Positions 26,496 to 35,040 of a stretch of DNA of 64,000 bases are shown here, in pieces. The position numbers were made by a program, and so were the translations under genes. Where the stretch lies: contig NZ_JAJMOX010000011.1 in assembly GCF_020991455.1 (NCBI RefSeq), forward strand, positions 186,001 to 250,000. The letters are read 5' to 3'. The stretch's first letter is position 1, and the number at the start of each line of letters is the position of its first letter. The notes beneath the pieces are model-generated. The model was not told the origin of the DNA, made no database searches, and worked only from the letters and a program-made list of their open reading frames with translations. The DNA is from Flavobacterium sp. JAS. GTDB taxonomy: Bacteria; Bacteroidota; Bacteroidia; Flavobacteriales; Flavobacteriaceae.

Positions 26496-27287
26496 ATGCG
26501 AAATTTTAAAACACCAAAATTAACGATTGTAGGCGCAGGTCCGGGTGATGTTGAATTGATTACCTTAAAAGCAATAAAAGCATTAGAAGCTGCAGATGTT
26601 GTTTTATACGATGCATTAGTCAACGAAGAATTATTGCAATATGCGACAAACGCAGAAATTGTTTTTGTGGGCAAACGTTTAGGATGTCATGCTTACACAC
26701 AAGATCAGATCAACGAATTGATAGTTTCGATGGCCAATCGGTACGGTCATGTAGTGCGTTTAAAAGGTGGTGATCCTTTTATTTTTGGAAGAGGAAGTGA
26801 AGAAATTGAATATGTAGAACAATACGGTGTAGAAACTGCTATTGTTCCTGGAATTTCATCTGCTTTAGGCGTTCCGGCTTCGGTTGGAATTAGTTTGACA
26901 CAACGCCAGATTGCAGAGAGTTTTTGGGTAATTACCGGAACAACATCTAATCATGAATTGTCTAAAGATATTCGTTTAGCATCAAAATCGGCTGCGACCG
27001 TTGTTATTTTAATGGGTATGCATAAATTGGATGAAATTATCGCTATTTATCAGGAGAACCGCACGGATGATTTGCCTATTGCAATTATTCAAAACGGAAC
27101 AAAAAATACAGAACAAAAAGTAGTTGGAACTATAAGTTCGATTACTAAATTAGTATCCGAAAATAAAATATCATCTCCGGCAATTATTGTGATTGGAGAA
27201 GTCGTAAAAAATACTTCAAGATTAACTTCTTATTTTCAGGAGCATTTTGATGATGAATTTATTTTTCAGAATTTAAATTTAAAATAA
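26496..27287 (+). CDS. cobA: Uroporphyrinogen-III C-methyltransferase
   Basis: A 263-residue SUMT enzyme that makes precorrin-2, the first step to siroheme. Motifs visible are IVGAGPGDVELITLKA at the N-terminus, VVRLKGGDPFIFGRG, and VPGISSALGVPA. It lacks the dehydrogenase-chelatase half of CysG fusions, so a separate enzyme must finish siroheme; none is in the window. Siroheme is the cofactor of NirB, explaining its place in this cluster. Its stop overlaps the moaD start by one base. Confidence 0.93.
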   Translation: MRNFKTPKLTIVGAGPGDVELITLKAIKALEAADVVLYDALVNEELLQYATNAEIVFVGKRLGCHAYTQDQINELIVSMANRYGHVVRLKGGDPFIFGRGSEEIEYVEQYGVETAIVPGISSALGVPASVGISLTQRQIAESFWVITGTTSNHELSKDIRLASKSAATVVILMGMHKLDEIIAIYQENRTDDLPIAIIQNGTKNTEQKVVGTISSITKLVSENKISSPAIIVIGEVVKNTSRLTSYFQEHFDDEFIFQNLNLK

Positions 27288-27523
27288 TGATTGAGATTAA
27301 ATATTTTGGAGCTGTCGCAGAAAAGACAAAATGCGCTTTCGAAAAAGTATCTTCTTCTGAGGTTTCACTGCAAAAATTATTGCGGGATCTTGAGATAAAA
27401 TACCAATTTGAATCACTTTCTTTTAGCGTTGCGGTCAACCAGAAAATAGTGCCAAAAACAACAGACTATAAATTGCAAACAAGCGATGTTGTAGCTTTAT
27501 TGCCTCCTTTTGCAGGAGGATAA
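27287..27523 (+). CDS. moaD: Molybdopterin synthase sulfur carrier subunit MoaD
   Basis: A 78-residue ubiquitin-like protein ending in the LPPFAGG tail whose terminal Gly is adenylylated and thiocarboxylated. It supplies sulfur to MoaE for dithiolene formation. The ATG overlaps the cobA stop (TAATG). moeB follows after 10 bp and provides its activating enzyme. Confidence 0.92.
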   Translation: MIEIKYFGAVAEKTKCAFEKVSSSEVSLQKLLRDLEIKYQFESLSFSVAVNQKIVPKTTDYKLQTSDVVALLPPFAGG

Positions 27524-27533
27524 ATGAATTTTT

Positions 27534-28604
27534 ATGAATGATTCAATACGTTATAATCGACAAATAATTCTTCCGGAAATAGGAGAAAACGGTCAGCAAA
27601 AATTATTAAAAGCAAAAGTTTTAGTAATTGGCGCAGGCGGTTTGGGCGCTGCTATTTTGCCTTATTTGGCTGCGGCCGGAGTGGGAGAAATTGCAATTGT
27701 TGACGATGATGTTATTGAAGTTTCGAATTTGCATCGTCAGGTAATTTATAAAAGTTCGGCAATTGGAAAACATAAAGTTGACGAAGCTAAATTGATGATT
27801 ACCGAATTGAATCCAACTATAAAAGTTGAGACAATTGCAGAAAAATTATCAGGAAAAAATGCCATTTCATTATTTGAACAATATGATATTATTGTTGATG
27901 CAACAGATAATATTGCCATAAAATATCTGATTAACGATGCCTGTATAATTACAAATAAACCAATGGTTTATGGATCTGTTTTTAGATTTCAGGGTCAGGT
28001 ATCGGTTTTTAATTATCAAAACGGACCAACATACAGGTGTTTATATCCGGATGAAAACACACAATCTGCCAATTGTGAAGATGCAGGAGTAATAGGGATT
28101 TCAGTTGGAATTATTGGAATGCTTCAGGCGAATGAAGTTATCAAAATGATTCTGGAAATAGGAGAGGTGCTAAGTGGTAAAATACTAGTTTATAATATTT
28201 TGAATAATGAACAGCAAAAATATGATTTTGAGAAGAACACTAATATTGTAATGAATTTAGAAGCTTTTCAGAAAAAATATAATGCAGTTGAAAATCAGAT
28301 TGAAGAAGTTGCGATTGAAGAAATTTTAAATGAAATTGATAATGATGAGGTTCTTTTTCTGGATGTTAGAAATGCAGAAGAAGTTCCAAAGATTAATTTC
28401 AAAAATGGATTTCAGATTTCATTGTTGCATTTAGAAAATGAAATCAAAAAATTGAATCCAAATCAAACTATTTATGTGTATTGTCAATCGGGAATCAGAA
28501 GCAAAATAGCTGTTGAATTATTACAAAAGCATCAATTTAAAAATACAAAAAGTATTACTGGCGGTGCTTTAGCATTAATGCAATTAGTAAAAGAAAAAGT
28601 ATAG
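27534..28604 (+). CDS. moeB: MoeB-type MoaD-activating enzyme with C-terminal rhodanese domain
   Basis: A 356-residue fusion. Residues 1-240 are the E1-like adenylyltransferase: GAGGLGAAILPYLAAAGVG binds ATP, and RCLYPDE with NCEDAGV are present. Residues about 260-356 are a rhodanese domain with an intact active cysteine in YCQSGIRS. It adenylylates the MoaD C-terminus and, through its rhodanese, can supply sulfur for the thiocarboxylate, as in MOCS3-type proteins. Only one Cys of the first zinc-type pair is obvious, so metal binding is uncertain. Confidence 0.9.
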   Translation: MNDSIRYNRQIILPEIGENGQQKLLKAKVLVIGAGGLGAAILPYLAAAGVGEIAIVDDDVIEVSNLHRQVIYKSSAIGKHKVDEAKLMITELNPTIKVETIAEKLSGKNAISLFEQYDIIVDATDNIAIKYLINDACIITNKPMVYGSVFRFQGQVSVFNYQNGPTYRCLYPDENTQSANCEDAGVIGISVGIIGMLQANEVIKMILEIGEVLSGKILVYNILNNEQQKYDFEKNTNIVMNLEAFQKKYNAVENQIEEVAIEEILNEIDNDEVLFLDVRNAEEVPKINFKNGFQISLLHLENEIKKLNPNQTIYVYCQSGIRSKIAVELLQKHQFKNTKSITGGALALMQLVKEKV

Positions 28605-28785
28605 CCACAGATTGCACAGATTAAAATGATTTTTTTGAAGATTGTGCAAAAAAATGTTCGCCACGAATCATACGAATTTTCACTAATTATAAAGTTTGAA
28701 TTTTTGTAACCAAGATAAAAAATTAGTGAAAATTCGTGTAATTCGTGGCAAAAGAAAAATCATTTTAATGAATATAATCTGTGGC
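28604..28785. repeat. Nested inverted repeat between moeB and moaE
   Basis: The outer arms (GCCACAGATTGCACAGATTA on the left; TAATGAATATAATCTGTGGC on the right) enclose an inner pair (CGCCACGAATCATACGAATT / AATTCGTGTAATTCGTGGC). Together they fill the 197-bp gap and place two layers of long hairpin inside an otherwise tight operon. The inner arm is the same family as the outer arm of 53973-54351. Confidence 0.7.
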
Positions 28786-28801
28786 AAAAAAAACATAAAC
28801 A

Positions 28802-29239
28802 ATGAGTAAAAATGTATTTGTAGAAGGACCAATTTCTCCTGAATTTATAGCTGAGTCGATCGCTAAACACCAATCAAAACATACAATTGGTGCGCATAAT
28901 ATTTTTCTGGGTCAGGTTCGTGCTGATGTTATTCATGACAATACGGTTGTAGCAATTGATTATTCGGCATATACGGATATGGCGAACGAAGCTTTGTATG
29001 CAATTCGTGAAAAAGCTTTCGCTAAATTCGACCTGACTTGTATGCATATTTATCATAGTTTGGGCGTGGTAAAAGCGGGTGAAATTTGTTTGTTCGTATT
29101 TGTTTCGGCAACACGACGCAAACAAGTTTATGAAGCCACAGAAGCTATTGTAAACTGGATAAAAACTGACGTGCCAATTTTTGGTAAAGAAATGTTTGAG
29201 AACGATACATTCACTTGGAAACAAAATAATAATGGTTGA
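28802..29239 (+). CDS. moaE: Molybdopterin synthase catalytic subunit MoaE
   Basis: A 145-residue MoaE, which combines with thiocarboxylated MoaD to convert cyclic pyranopterin monophosphate to molybdopterin. The catalytic region VSATRRKQVYEATEAIVNWI and the lysine motif VPIFGKEMF are present. Its last 8 bases overlap the start of the moaC-mogA fusion (ATGGTTGA), implying translational coupling. Confidence 0.93.
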   Translation: MSKNVFVEGPISPEFIAESIAKHQSKHTIGAHNIFLGQVRADVIHDNTVVAIDYSAYTDMANEALYAIREKAFAKFDLTCMHIYHSLGVVKAGEICLFVFVSATRRKQVYEATEAIVNWIKTDVPIFGKEMFENDTFTWKQNNNG

Positions 29240-30146
29240 TATTACGCATAAAATAAACACATTAAGAGCCGCAACGGCAACAGCAATTGTCAAAGTAAGT
29301 AAGCAGGAAACAATTGATGCTGTGGTGAATAATTTGGTTCCAAAAGGAAATGTGCTTGAAATGGCAAAAACTGCCGGATTGTTTGCGGTAAAAAACACGC
29401 ATTTATCAATTCCGGATTGTCATCCAATTCCAATTGAATTTACTTCGGTAGAATATAAAATTGAAGGTTTAACTATTGAAATTATTTTCAATGTAAAGAC
29501 CGTTTACAAAACCGGAGTTGAGGTTGAGGCTATGCACGGCGCTTCGATTGTAGCGTTGACAATGTACGATATGTTGAAACCAATTGATAAAGAAATTGAA
29601 ATTTCGACAATTAAATTGATCAATAAAGAAGGCGGGAAATCGTCTTTCAAAAATAAATTTCCGAATACGATAAAAGCCGCAGTTTTTGTTTGTTCTGATT
29701 CTATTTTTGCAGGTGATAAAGAAGATCGTTCCGGAAAAGTAATAGTAGAAAAATTAGATGCCTGTGGCGTCGAAACAACGCATTACGAAATTATTCCTGA
29801 TGAAATTGATATTATTCAGGAAAGAACTAAGGCTTTTGCCAAAGATAATCAGTTGGTTATTTTTACTGGAGGAACGGGATTATCGCCAAGAGATGTTACA
29901 CCGGAAGCTTTGTCACCATTGTTAGAAAGTAGAATCCCGGGAATTGAAGAAGCGATTCGTAATTACGGGCAACAGCGTATGCCGTATGCCATGTTATCCA
30001 GAACGGTTGCGGGAACATTGGGTAAAAGTTTAATTTTGGCTTTGCCTGGATCAACAAACGGAGCCAGAGAATCTATGGATGCGGTTTTTCCACATTTATT
30101 GCACGTTTTTCATATTTTAAAAGGAAAAAATCATGACACCCTCTAA
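29232..30146 (+). CDS. Bifunctional MoaC/MogA-type molybdopterin biosynthesis protein
   Basis: A 304-residue fusion starting at the ATG at 29232, which overlaps the moaE stop. Residues 1-150 are MoaC (cyclic pyranopterin monophosphate synthase; EVEAMHGASIVALTMYDMLK and KEGGKSS). Residues 155-304 are the MogA/MoaB adenylyltransferase (VFVCSDSIFAGDKEDRSG, FTGGTGLSPRDVTPEA, LPGSTNGARESMDA). One polypeptide thus covers the second and penultimate steps of molybdopterin synthesis. The end overlaps moaA by 14 bp. Confidence 0.92.
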   Translation: MVDITHKINTLRAATATAIVKVSKQETIDAVVNNLVPKGNVLEMAKTAGLFAVKNTHLSIPDCHPIPIEFTSVEYKIEGLTIEIIFNVKTVYKTGVEVEAMHGASIVALTMYDMLKPIDKEIEISTIKLINKEGGKSSFKNKFPNTIKAAVFVCSDSIFAGDKEDRSGKVIVEKLDACGVETTHYEIIPDEIDIIQERTKAFAKDNQLVIFTGGTGLSPRDVTPEALSPLLESRIPGIEEAIRNYGQQRMPYAMLSRTVAGTLGKSLILALPGSTNGARESMDAVFPHLLHVFHILKGKNHDTL

Positions 30147-31140
30147 AACCATTTTAACGGATGATTTTGGGCGAAAACACAATTATTTGCGTATTTCGTT
30201 ACTGGAGAAATGCAATTTGCGTTGTACATATTGCATGCCTGCTGACGGAATCGCATTGTCTCCAAAAGCCAGCTTAATGACGGCAGATGAGATTTTTGCT
30301 TTGGCTCAGACTTTCGTAGAAAATGGGGTTGATAAAATAAGACTAACCGGAGGAGAACCTTTATTAAGAAAGGATTTTCCAGAGATTGTTTCTAAATTAT
30401 CAACTTTAGAAATCTCTCTTTCAATAACGACAAACGGTATTTTAATTGACCGTCATATCGATATTTTGAAGCAATCTAATATCAAAAAAATTAATTTGAG
30501 TTTAGACACTTTAATTGCTTCTAAATTTCATTCGATAACACTTAGAAATCAGTTTGAAAAAGTAATTGATAATTTACATTTATTGCTGAATAACAATTTT
30601 CAGGTAAAAGTAAATGTGGTTTTGATGAAAGGCTTTAATGAAAACGAGATAATTGATTTTATTAAACTAACCGAATTTCTTCCGCTTTCAATTCGTTTTA
30701 TTGAGTTTATGCCCTTTGCCGGAAACGAGTGGGACAGAAGTAAAATGGTATCACAAAACGAGATATTATCGCAAGTAGAAGAAAGTTTTTCTTTGGATAA
30801 AATTCAAAAGCTGGAAGACGAAAAACACTTCACAGCCAGAACGTATAAAATAAAAGGTTTTCAAGGCGATTTTGGAATTATAAGTTCTATTACAAATCCG
30901 TTTTGTGATGGCTGCAACCGAATCCGCTTGACGGCAAACGGAAAAATAAAAAACTGTCTTTTCTCTAATTTTGAGACGGATCTGCTAACGCCTTTTAGAA
31001 ACGGAGAATCTATTACAGATTTGATTTCAGAATCAATCAAAAATAAAAAGAAAGTCAGAGCCGGAATGGTTACGGTTTCTGAAATTGACAATCCGGAACT
31101 GCATTTAGGCAATCGAAGTATGATTGCGATTGGAGGTTAA
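30133..31140 (+). CDS. moaA: GTP 3',8-cyclase MoaA
   Basis: A 335-residue radical SAM enzyme catalysing the first step of Mo-cofactor synthesis with MoaC. The N-terminal cluster ligands are Cys27, Cys31 and Cys34 (CNLRCTYCM); the second cluster has CDGCNRIRLTANGKIKNCLF near residues 257-277. The glycine-glycine C-terminus (AIGG) needed for activity is present. It is the last gene of the plus-strand cofactor operon. Confidence 0.95.
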   Translation: MTPSKTILTDDFGRKHNYLRISLLEKCNLRCTYCMPADGIALSPKASLMTADEIFALAQTFVENGVDKIRLTGGEPLLRKDFPEIVSKLSTLEISLSITTNGILIDRHIDILKQSNIKKINLSLDTLIASKFHSITLRNQFEKVIDNLHLLLNNNFQVKVNVVLMKGFNENEIIDFIKLTEFLPLSIRFIEFMPFAGNEWDRSKMVSQNEILSQVEESFSLDKIQKLEDEKHFTARTYKIKGFQGDFGIISSITNPFCDGCNRIRLTANGKIKNCLFSNFETDLLTPFRNGESITDLISESIKNKKKVRAGMVTVSEIDNPELHLGNRSMIAIGG

Positions 31141-31203
31141 GTTTGCTCAATCTTGTGATTTCTCGTTCCTCGAAATGACAAACTAAAAACTAAATCATAA
31201 AAA

Positions 31204-31235
31204 AAAGGTTCAACTTAATTCTAAGTCAAACCTTT
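31204..31235. terminator. Bidirectional terminator between moaA and the Lys-rich gene
   Basis: AAAGGTT and AACCTTT, with an inner ACTT/AAGT pair, form a hairpin. On the minus strand it is followed by TTTTTTT, ending the Lys-rich gene; on the plus strand a looser T-rich stretch follows, serving moaA. A degraded copy of the GTCATTTCGA repeat is just upstream at 31148-31184. Confidence 0.7.
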
Positions 31236-31243
31236 CTTTGATA

Positions 31244-31879
31244 TTATTTTTTCTTTTTAGCTTTTGCCTTTTTCTGAGACTTAGCTTTCTTTTTTGCTAT
31301 TTTTTTCGCTTTCGCTTTATCCTTAGCTTTTTTCGCTTTTTCTTTTTTCTTAGCGGCGGCTTTTTGTTTTGCTTTTTTAGCTTTTTCTTTCTTTTTGTCG
31401 TTTTTAGCTTTTTCTTTTTTCTTAGCTAATTTCTTTTTCTCTTTGTCCTTGTCTTTGTCTTTCACTTTTTTCTTCTTTTTATCTGTTGATTTATCTTTTT
31501 TAGCGTCAGTTACTTCGTCAGTTTTGATTTCTGATGCTGCGTCTTCCTTTTTTTCTCCTTTTTCTCCGATAATAACTTTTGGAGTGGTTATTTCTTTTGG
31601 TTTTTCAGTAGCAGCAGGAGTAACTTTTCTTGCCGGTGCAGTCCTTGTTCTTTTAACCGGAGTAGTTGTGACACTTTTTACTGTAGCAACCGGAGTCTTT
31701 TGTACTGCAGGCGCAGGTGTTTTTTTAACTGCTGGTGTTGCAGTTTTTTTTACGGTTGCAGCAGGAGTTCTTTTTACTGGTGCAGTTTTTTTTGCAGTCG
31801 GCTCTGTTGGAGTAACTGGTTCTACAGGCGTAGTTACAGGAGTTTGTTCAGGACTGTTTTCTGATGTTGGTTGTGTCAT
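31244..31879 (-). CDS. Lysine/alanine-rich histone H1-like protein
   Basis: A 211-residue, strongly basic protein of extreme composition. Residues 1-100 contain Thr/Pro/Ala/Val repeats (variants of VKKTPAPAV), residues 100-135 are acidic-basic mixed, and residues 135-211 are almost only Lys and Ala with some Asp and Glu (KKKEKAKKAK type). It resembles eukaryotic H1-type tails found in some bacterial DNA-compacting proteins. DNA or RNA binding is likely from charge alone; no fold can be assigned. The long plus-strand frame opposite it is a by-product of composition. Confidence 0.7.
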   Translation of the reverse strand: MTQPTSENSPEQTPVTTPVEPVTPTEPTAKKTAPVKRTPAATVKKTATPAVKKTPAPAVQKTPVATVKSVTTTPVKRTRTAPARKVTPAATEKPKEITTPKVIIGEKGEKKEDAASEIKTDEVTDAKKDKSTDKKKKKVKDKDKDKEKKKLAKKKEKAKNDKKKEKAKKAKQKAAAKKKEKAKKAKDKAKAKKIAKKKAKSQKKAKAKKKK

Positions 31880-32090
31880 ATCTTACAATTTTTTATTAAT
31901 AAAACATTCGACATTTAGTTAATCTCCATGAAGTCAGATTAGGAGGTTAATAAATTGTTAACTGTCGGTTACGTAAATGTAAGTAATTTAAAACTATTCC
32001 AATGTTAAGTTTTTCTATGACTGATATTAAGGAAATAAAAATATTCTGAAAAAAAACATAAGTTTTTTTATTTATTATATGTGTACTTAT

Positions 32091-32098
32091 TATATTTG
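32091..32098 (+). promoter_or_regulatory. -7 element of the SRPBCC-EVE-marR operon
   Basis: TATATTTG lies 27 bp before the SRPBCC gene start. TACTTA hexamers flank it at 32084-32089 and 32099-32104, as in the nitrate promoters, but without the 10-bp phasing or TACGTA form, so coregulation is uncertain. Confidence 0.45.
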
Positions 32099-32125
32099 TA
32101 CTTATTAATTTTAATTTAAAAGAAT

Positions 32126-32545
32126 ATGTGGTCGAAATCTCATTCTGTAACAACAAAATCTGTAACCAAAGAACAAATGTGGAATCTCTTTGCAGATGTA
32201 AATAATTGGCATACTTGGGATACTGGTATTGAATATGCCAAATTAGAAGGTAAATTTGAAAAAGGAAATCACTTTTTACTTAGACCAAAAGGTGGTCCAA
32301 ATGTAAAAGTAGAATTACTGGAAGTTCTCGAAAATAAAAGATTTCTTGATGTAACGAATTTCCCTTTAGCCAAAATGTATGATGAACATCTATTTGAAGA
32401 AACTCCTGATGGATTAAAAATTACAAATAGTATAACTGTAAAAGGATTATTGGGTTTTCTTTGGGTGAAATTAGTAGCGAAAAAAATCGTTGATAATTTA
32501 CCAATTGATGTTCAGGAACAGATTAAAGCAGCTTCTAAGTTATGA
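32126..32545 (+). CDS. SRPBCC (START-like) superfamily protein
   Basis: A 139-residue protein of the polyketide cyclase/dehydrase-like SRPBCC fold: N-terminal helix with EQMWNLFADVNNWHTWDTGI, mid strands, and a long C-terminal helix. Members bind small hydrophobic ligands. Its stop overlaps the EVE-domain gene start by four bases, and a MarR regulator follows, making a three-gene operon. The ligand is unknown. Confidence 0.8.
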   Translation: MWSKSHSVTTKSVTKEQMWNLFADVNNWHTWDTGIEYAKLEGKFEKGNHFLLRPKGGPNVKVELLEVLENKRFLDVTNFPLAKMYDEHLFEETPDGLKITNSITVKGLLGFLWVKLVAKKIVDNLPIDVQEQIKAASKL

Positions 32546-32988
32546 GAGCAAAAAAGTATTGGATAGCAACAATCTCAAAAGAACATACACAAAGAGGAGT
32601 AAATGGCGGATTTATTCAGGTTTGTCATGGAAAAGAAGCTCCTTTAAAACGAATGCAAAAGGAAGATTGTTTATTAATATACTCTTCAAAAATAACTATG
32701 GAAGGAAATGAAAAGTGTCAGGCTTTTACGGCTCTGGGAAAAGTCATAGATGATGAGGTTTACTCCTTTCAGATGACCGAAAATTTTGTACCTTTTAGAA
32801 GAAATATTCAATTTGTAGAATGCAATGAGGTTTCAATAATTCCGTTAATCGAAAATCTTGAATTTATACCCAATAAAAAGTCTTGGGGATATCCGTTTCG
32901 TTATGGTTTCTTTGAAATCAACGAAAATGATTTTAACTTTATAACTTCAAAAATGATTTGTAAAGCAAGCATTGTTGGCAATTCATAA
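32542..32988 (+). CDS. EVE domain-containing protein
   Basis: A 148-residue protein of the EVE (UPF0310) type: KYWIATISKEHTQRGVNGGF, ITMEGNEKCQAFTALGKV, NFVPFRRNIQF and SWGYPFRYGFFEI. The PUA-related EVE fold recognises modified bases in other systems. Here it is a free-standing copy between an SRPBCC protein and a MarR regulator, with no nuclease nearby. Its biological role is open. Confidence 0.8.
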   Translation: MRAKKYWIATISKEHTQRGVNGGFIQVCHGKEAPLKRMQKEDCLLIYSSKITMEGNEKCQAFTALGKVIDDEVYSFQMTENFVPFRRNIQFVECNEVSIIPLIENLEFIPNKKSWGYPFRYGFFEINENDFNFITSKMICKASIVGNS

Positions 32989-33002
32989 TAAAGAAAGTAA
33001 AA

Positions 33003-33461
33003 ATGAGTACATCAGAAGATAATACATTTAGTGTTGAAAAACCAGAAGAAAGTTCTGGTTTTTTGTTGTGGCAAGTAACCAATCTTTGGCAGCGCGAAAT
33101 CAAAAAAGCATTGGAGCAATACAATTTAACGCATTCACAGTTTGTCTTGATGGCAAGTATACACTGGCTTACGCTTCATAAACAAGAAGTTACACAAATC
33201 ATACTTTCGGCACATACTAAAATTGACCCAATGACAACTTCGACGGTTTTAAGAACTTTGCAACAAAAAAAACTGATACAAAGAAAAGAACATCCCACAG
33301 ACACGAGGGCGAAAGTTGTTGTACTTACCAATGAAGGAAAAGAAATTACGAAAAAGGCTATTGTAACTGTCGAAAGCTTTGATAAAAAATTCTTCTCAGT
33401 TATCGGAGTAAAAACAAAAGATTTGAATCAAAATTTGATCGAATTATTAGATCAGAAGTAA
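33003..33461 (+). CDS. MarR family transcriptional regulator
   Basis: A 152-residue winged-helix regulator; the DNA-binding part covers about 45-115 with LSAHTKIDPMTTSTVLRTLQ as the recognition helix area and RKEHPTDTRAKVVVLT as the wing. It follows the EVE gene by 14 bp and probably autoregulates this operon in response to a small ligand. Convergent with the rubredoxin gene. Confidence 0.87.
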   Translation: MSTSEDNTFSVEKPEESSGFLLWQVTNLWQREIKKALEQYNLTHSQFVLMASIHWLTLHKQEVTQIILSAHTKIDPMTTSTVLRTLQQKKLIQRKEHPTDTRAKVVVLTNEGKEITKKAIVTVESFDKKFFSVIGVKTKDLNQNLIELLDQK

Positions 33462-33516
33462 ATTTTTATCAATTCTACCCAACATAATTATATTTTCATG
33501 CTGGGCGAAATCGAAA

Positions 33517-34947
33517 CTAATTTACTAAGATTTCTAAAATTTTAAAATTACTCTTCGGAGATTCGCACAAAGAACAGCAGTAGGTTTCTGGTAAATCTGT
33601 AAATGAAATTCCTTTAGGTATACCTTGACTTTCATCTCCGTATTCTGATTTATAAAGCGTCAAACATTCCAGACATTGGTAAATATCCAGCTGCGGCTTT
33701 TCTTTTTTCTGTGAATTTTCTGTTGTTTCTGGAATAGAGTTTCCGAGTTCATCAAAATATTTCCGACTCAATTCAATTAAAATACTTGGTAATTCTAGTT
33801 TATCAATGTCTTGCGAATGAACAATGTATTCTCTCGTATTTGGGTCGAAATTCTTCGCAAATAAAACATTATAAGTATCTCTGATTTTTATGGATTCAAG
33901 AGCAGCCGGTAACTCATTTTTCTCCACAACAACCGATGTAAAGTAATGTCCGTCACGATTGTATTCAGATATTCCAAAAGTTAATCCGTATGTACTAATG
34001 TCAAATTGATCAAGTGTACGAACCAGAAAAGTTTTAAGATTCAAAGCCCATTCCATTGCAACAGGTAAATGCCAATTCAGTTCTAACAAAGAATGGCGAA
34101 CATTGATTCCTTTTTTACCCAGAAATTTTTCCCATTCCAGTTTTCGATCCTTTGGGATTCCTTTTATAATAAACGATTTCCAAGGCGTGATGCATATTTT
34201 TCCAATTTTGCAATCAAAACATAAATCGCACATTTCTTTCAGAAAATCTAAATCATACAGATTATTTCTCCAGTATAATCCAAGCCAATATTGATCAATT
34301 CCCATTCTGTTCATACCTTCATAATATGGAAACGGATAAAACGGAATATTTAATGGTTTGTCAATTGTTCTGTTATTAGTATCTAAATTTTCACTGACTA
34401 AACTAAAAAGTACCTCAATATCAAGAGATTCCTCATTTGTAATTTTCTCGATTTCATAATAAAACTTGGCAATATCCCAGCTATAAATTAAAACAGGATA
34501 AACTTCCATACGATCCCATTTTGGTAAACGAATGTACAAATACCAATAGTCTTCATGTTCTGAAGCTATAAAATTTAAATGCCCTGTAAACATTGGAACC
34601 AACTGCTGCTTTGGGTCGTTTATATTGACTTTTAGTTTTGGCTGTTCTTTAAACTGCTCTAAAACGTATAAAAATTTGTTTCCGGTTAACCAATTCGTAT
34701 TTCTAAAAATATCAGTTGAAACATAAGAAGAAACGATATTATTACCGCTTTTTTGATCAGGAAACACAAAATGATGCTTGCCTATTTTTTCTTTATCTAA
34801 AGATTTTAACCCTTTTGGGAAAATAATATCTTGTCTTGAACCAAAAGAAATAGAATCTAAACCCTGATCCATAGCGATATTAACTACTTCTCGTAATTCT
34901 CCCGGCGAAATAACGCCTCCTTTTACTATTAATCTCGTTAACTCCAT
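33517..34947 (-). CDS. Rubredoxin-domain protein with nitrite/sulfite reductase half-domains
   Basis: A 476-residue protein with an unusual make-up. Residues 1-40 (RLIVKGGVISPGELREVVNI) and about 255-300 (ICITPWKSFIIKGI) resemble the two ferredoxin-like half-domains of nitrite/sulfite reductases, but the siroheme/cluster motif of true reductases is absent. A Cys-rich CDLCFDCKIGKIC precedes the second half. The C-terminus (about 422-470) is a rubredoxin: YQCLEC then CCSLCE. It lies directly after the nitrate reductase gene (91-bp gap) and is probably an electron-transfer partner. The exact role is not established from sequence. Confidence 0.75.
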   Translation of the reverse strand: MELTRLIVKGGVISPGELREVVNIAMDQGLDSISFGSRQDIIFPKGLKSLDKEKIGKHHFVFPDQKSGNNIVSSYVSTDIFRNTNWLTGNKFLYVLEQFKEQPKLKVNINDPKQQLVPMFTGHLNFIASEHEDYWYLYIRLPKWDRMEVYPVLIYSWDIAKFYYEIEKITNEESLDIEVLFSLVSENLDTNNRTIDKPLNIPFYPFPYYEGMNRMGIDQYWLGLYWRNNLYDLDFLKEMCDLCFDCKIGKICITPWKSFIIKGIPKDRKLEWEKFLGKKGINVRHSLLELNWHLPVAMEWALNLKTFLVRTLDQFDISTYGLTFGISEYNRDGHYFTSVVVEKNELPAALESIKIRDTYNVLFAKNFDPNTREYIVHSQDIDKLELPSILIELSRKYFDELGNSIPETTENSQKKEKPQLDIYQCLECLTLYKSEYGDESQGIPKGISFTDLPETYCCSLCESPKSNFKILEILVN

Positions 34948-34969
34948 TTCATTTAGTTTTTTTAGTTTC

Positions 34970-35040
34970 AGGTTTCAAGTTTCAAGTTTCTTTGGATCGT
35001 GTTTAAAACTTGAAACAAAAAAAACTTGAAACTTGAAACT
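34970..35040. repeat. Inverted repeat at the nitrate reductase 3' end
   Basis: TTTCAGGTTTCAAGTTTCAA on the left and the complement AACTTGAAACTTGAAACT on the right, with a further copy inside. Related direct copies (AAACTTGAAACAAAA) occur at 24915-24950. The right arm runs into the stop codon of the nitrate reductase gene. Confidence 0.65.

Noticed and set aside
31395..31922. A 175-codon plus-strand frame rich in Phe, Leu, Ser and Val
   Set aside because: It is the antisense reading of the Lys/Ala-rich gene; its composition is explained fully by the complement of Lys codons and it has no promoter.
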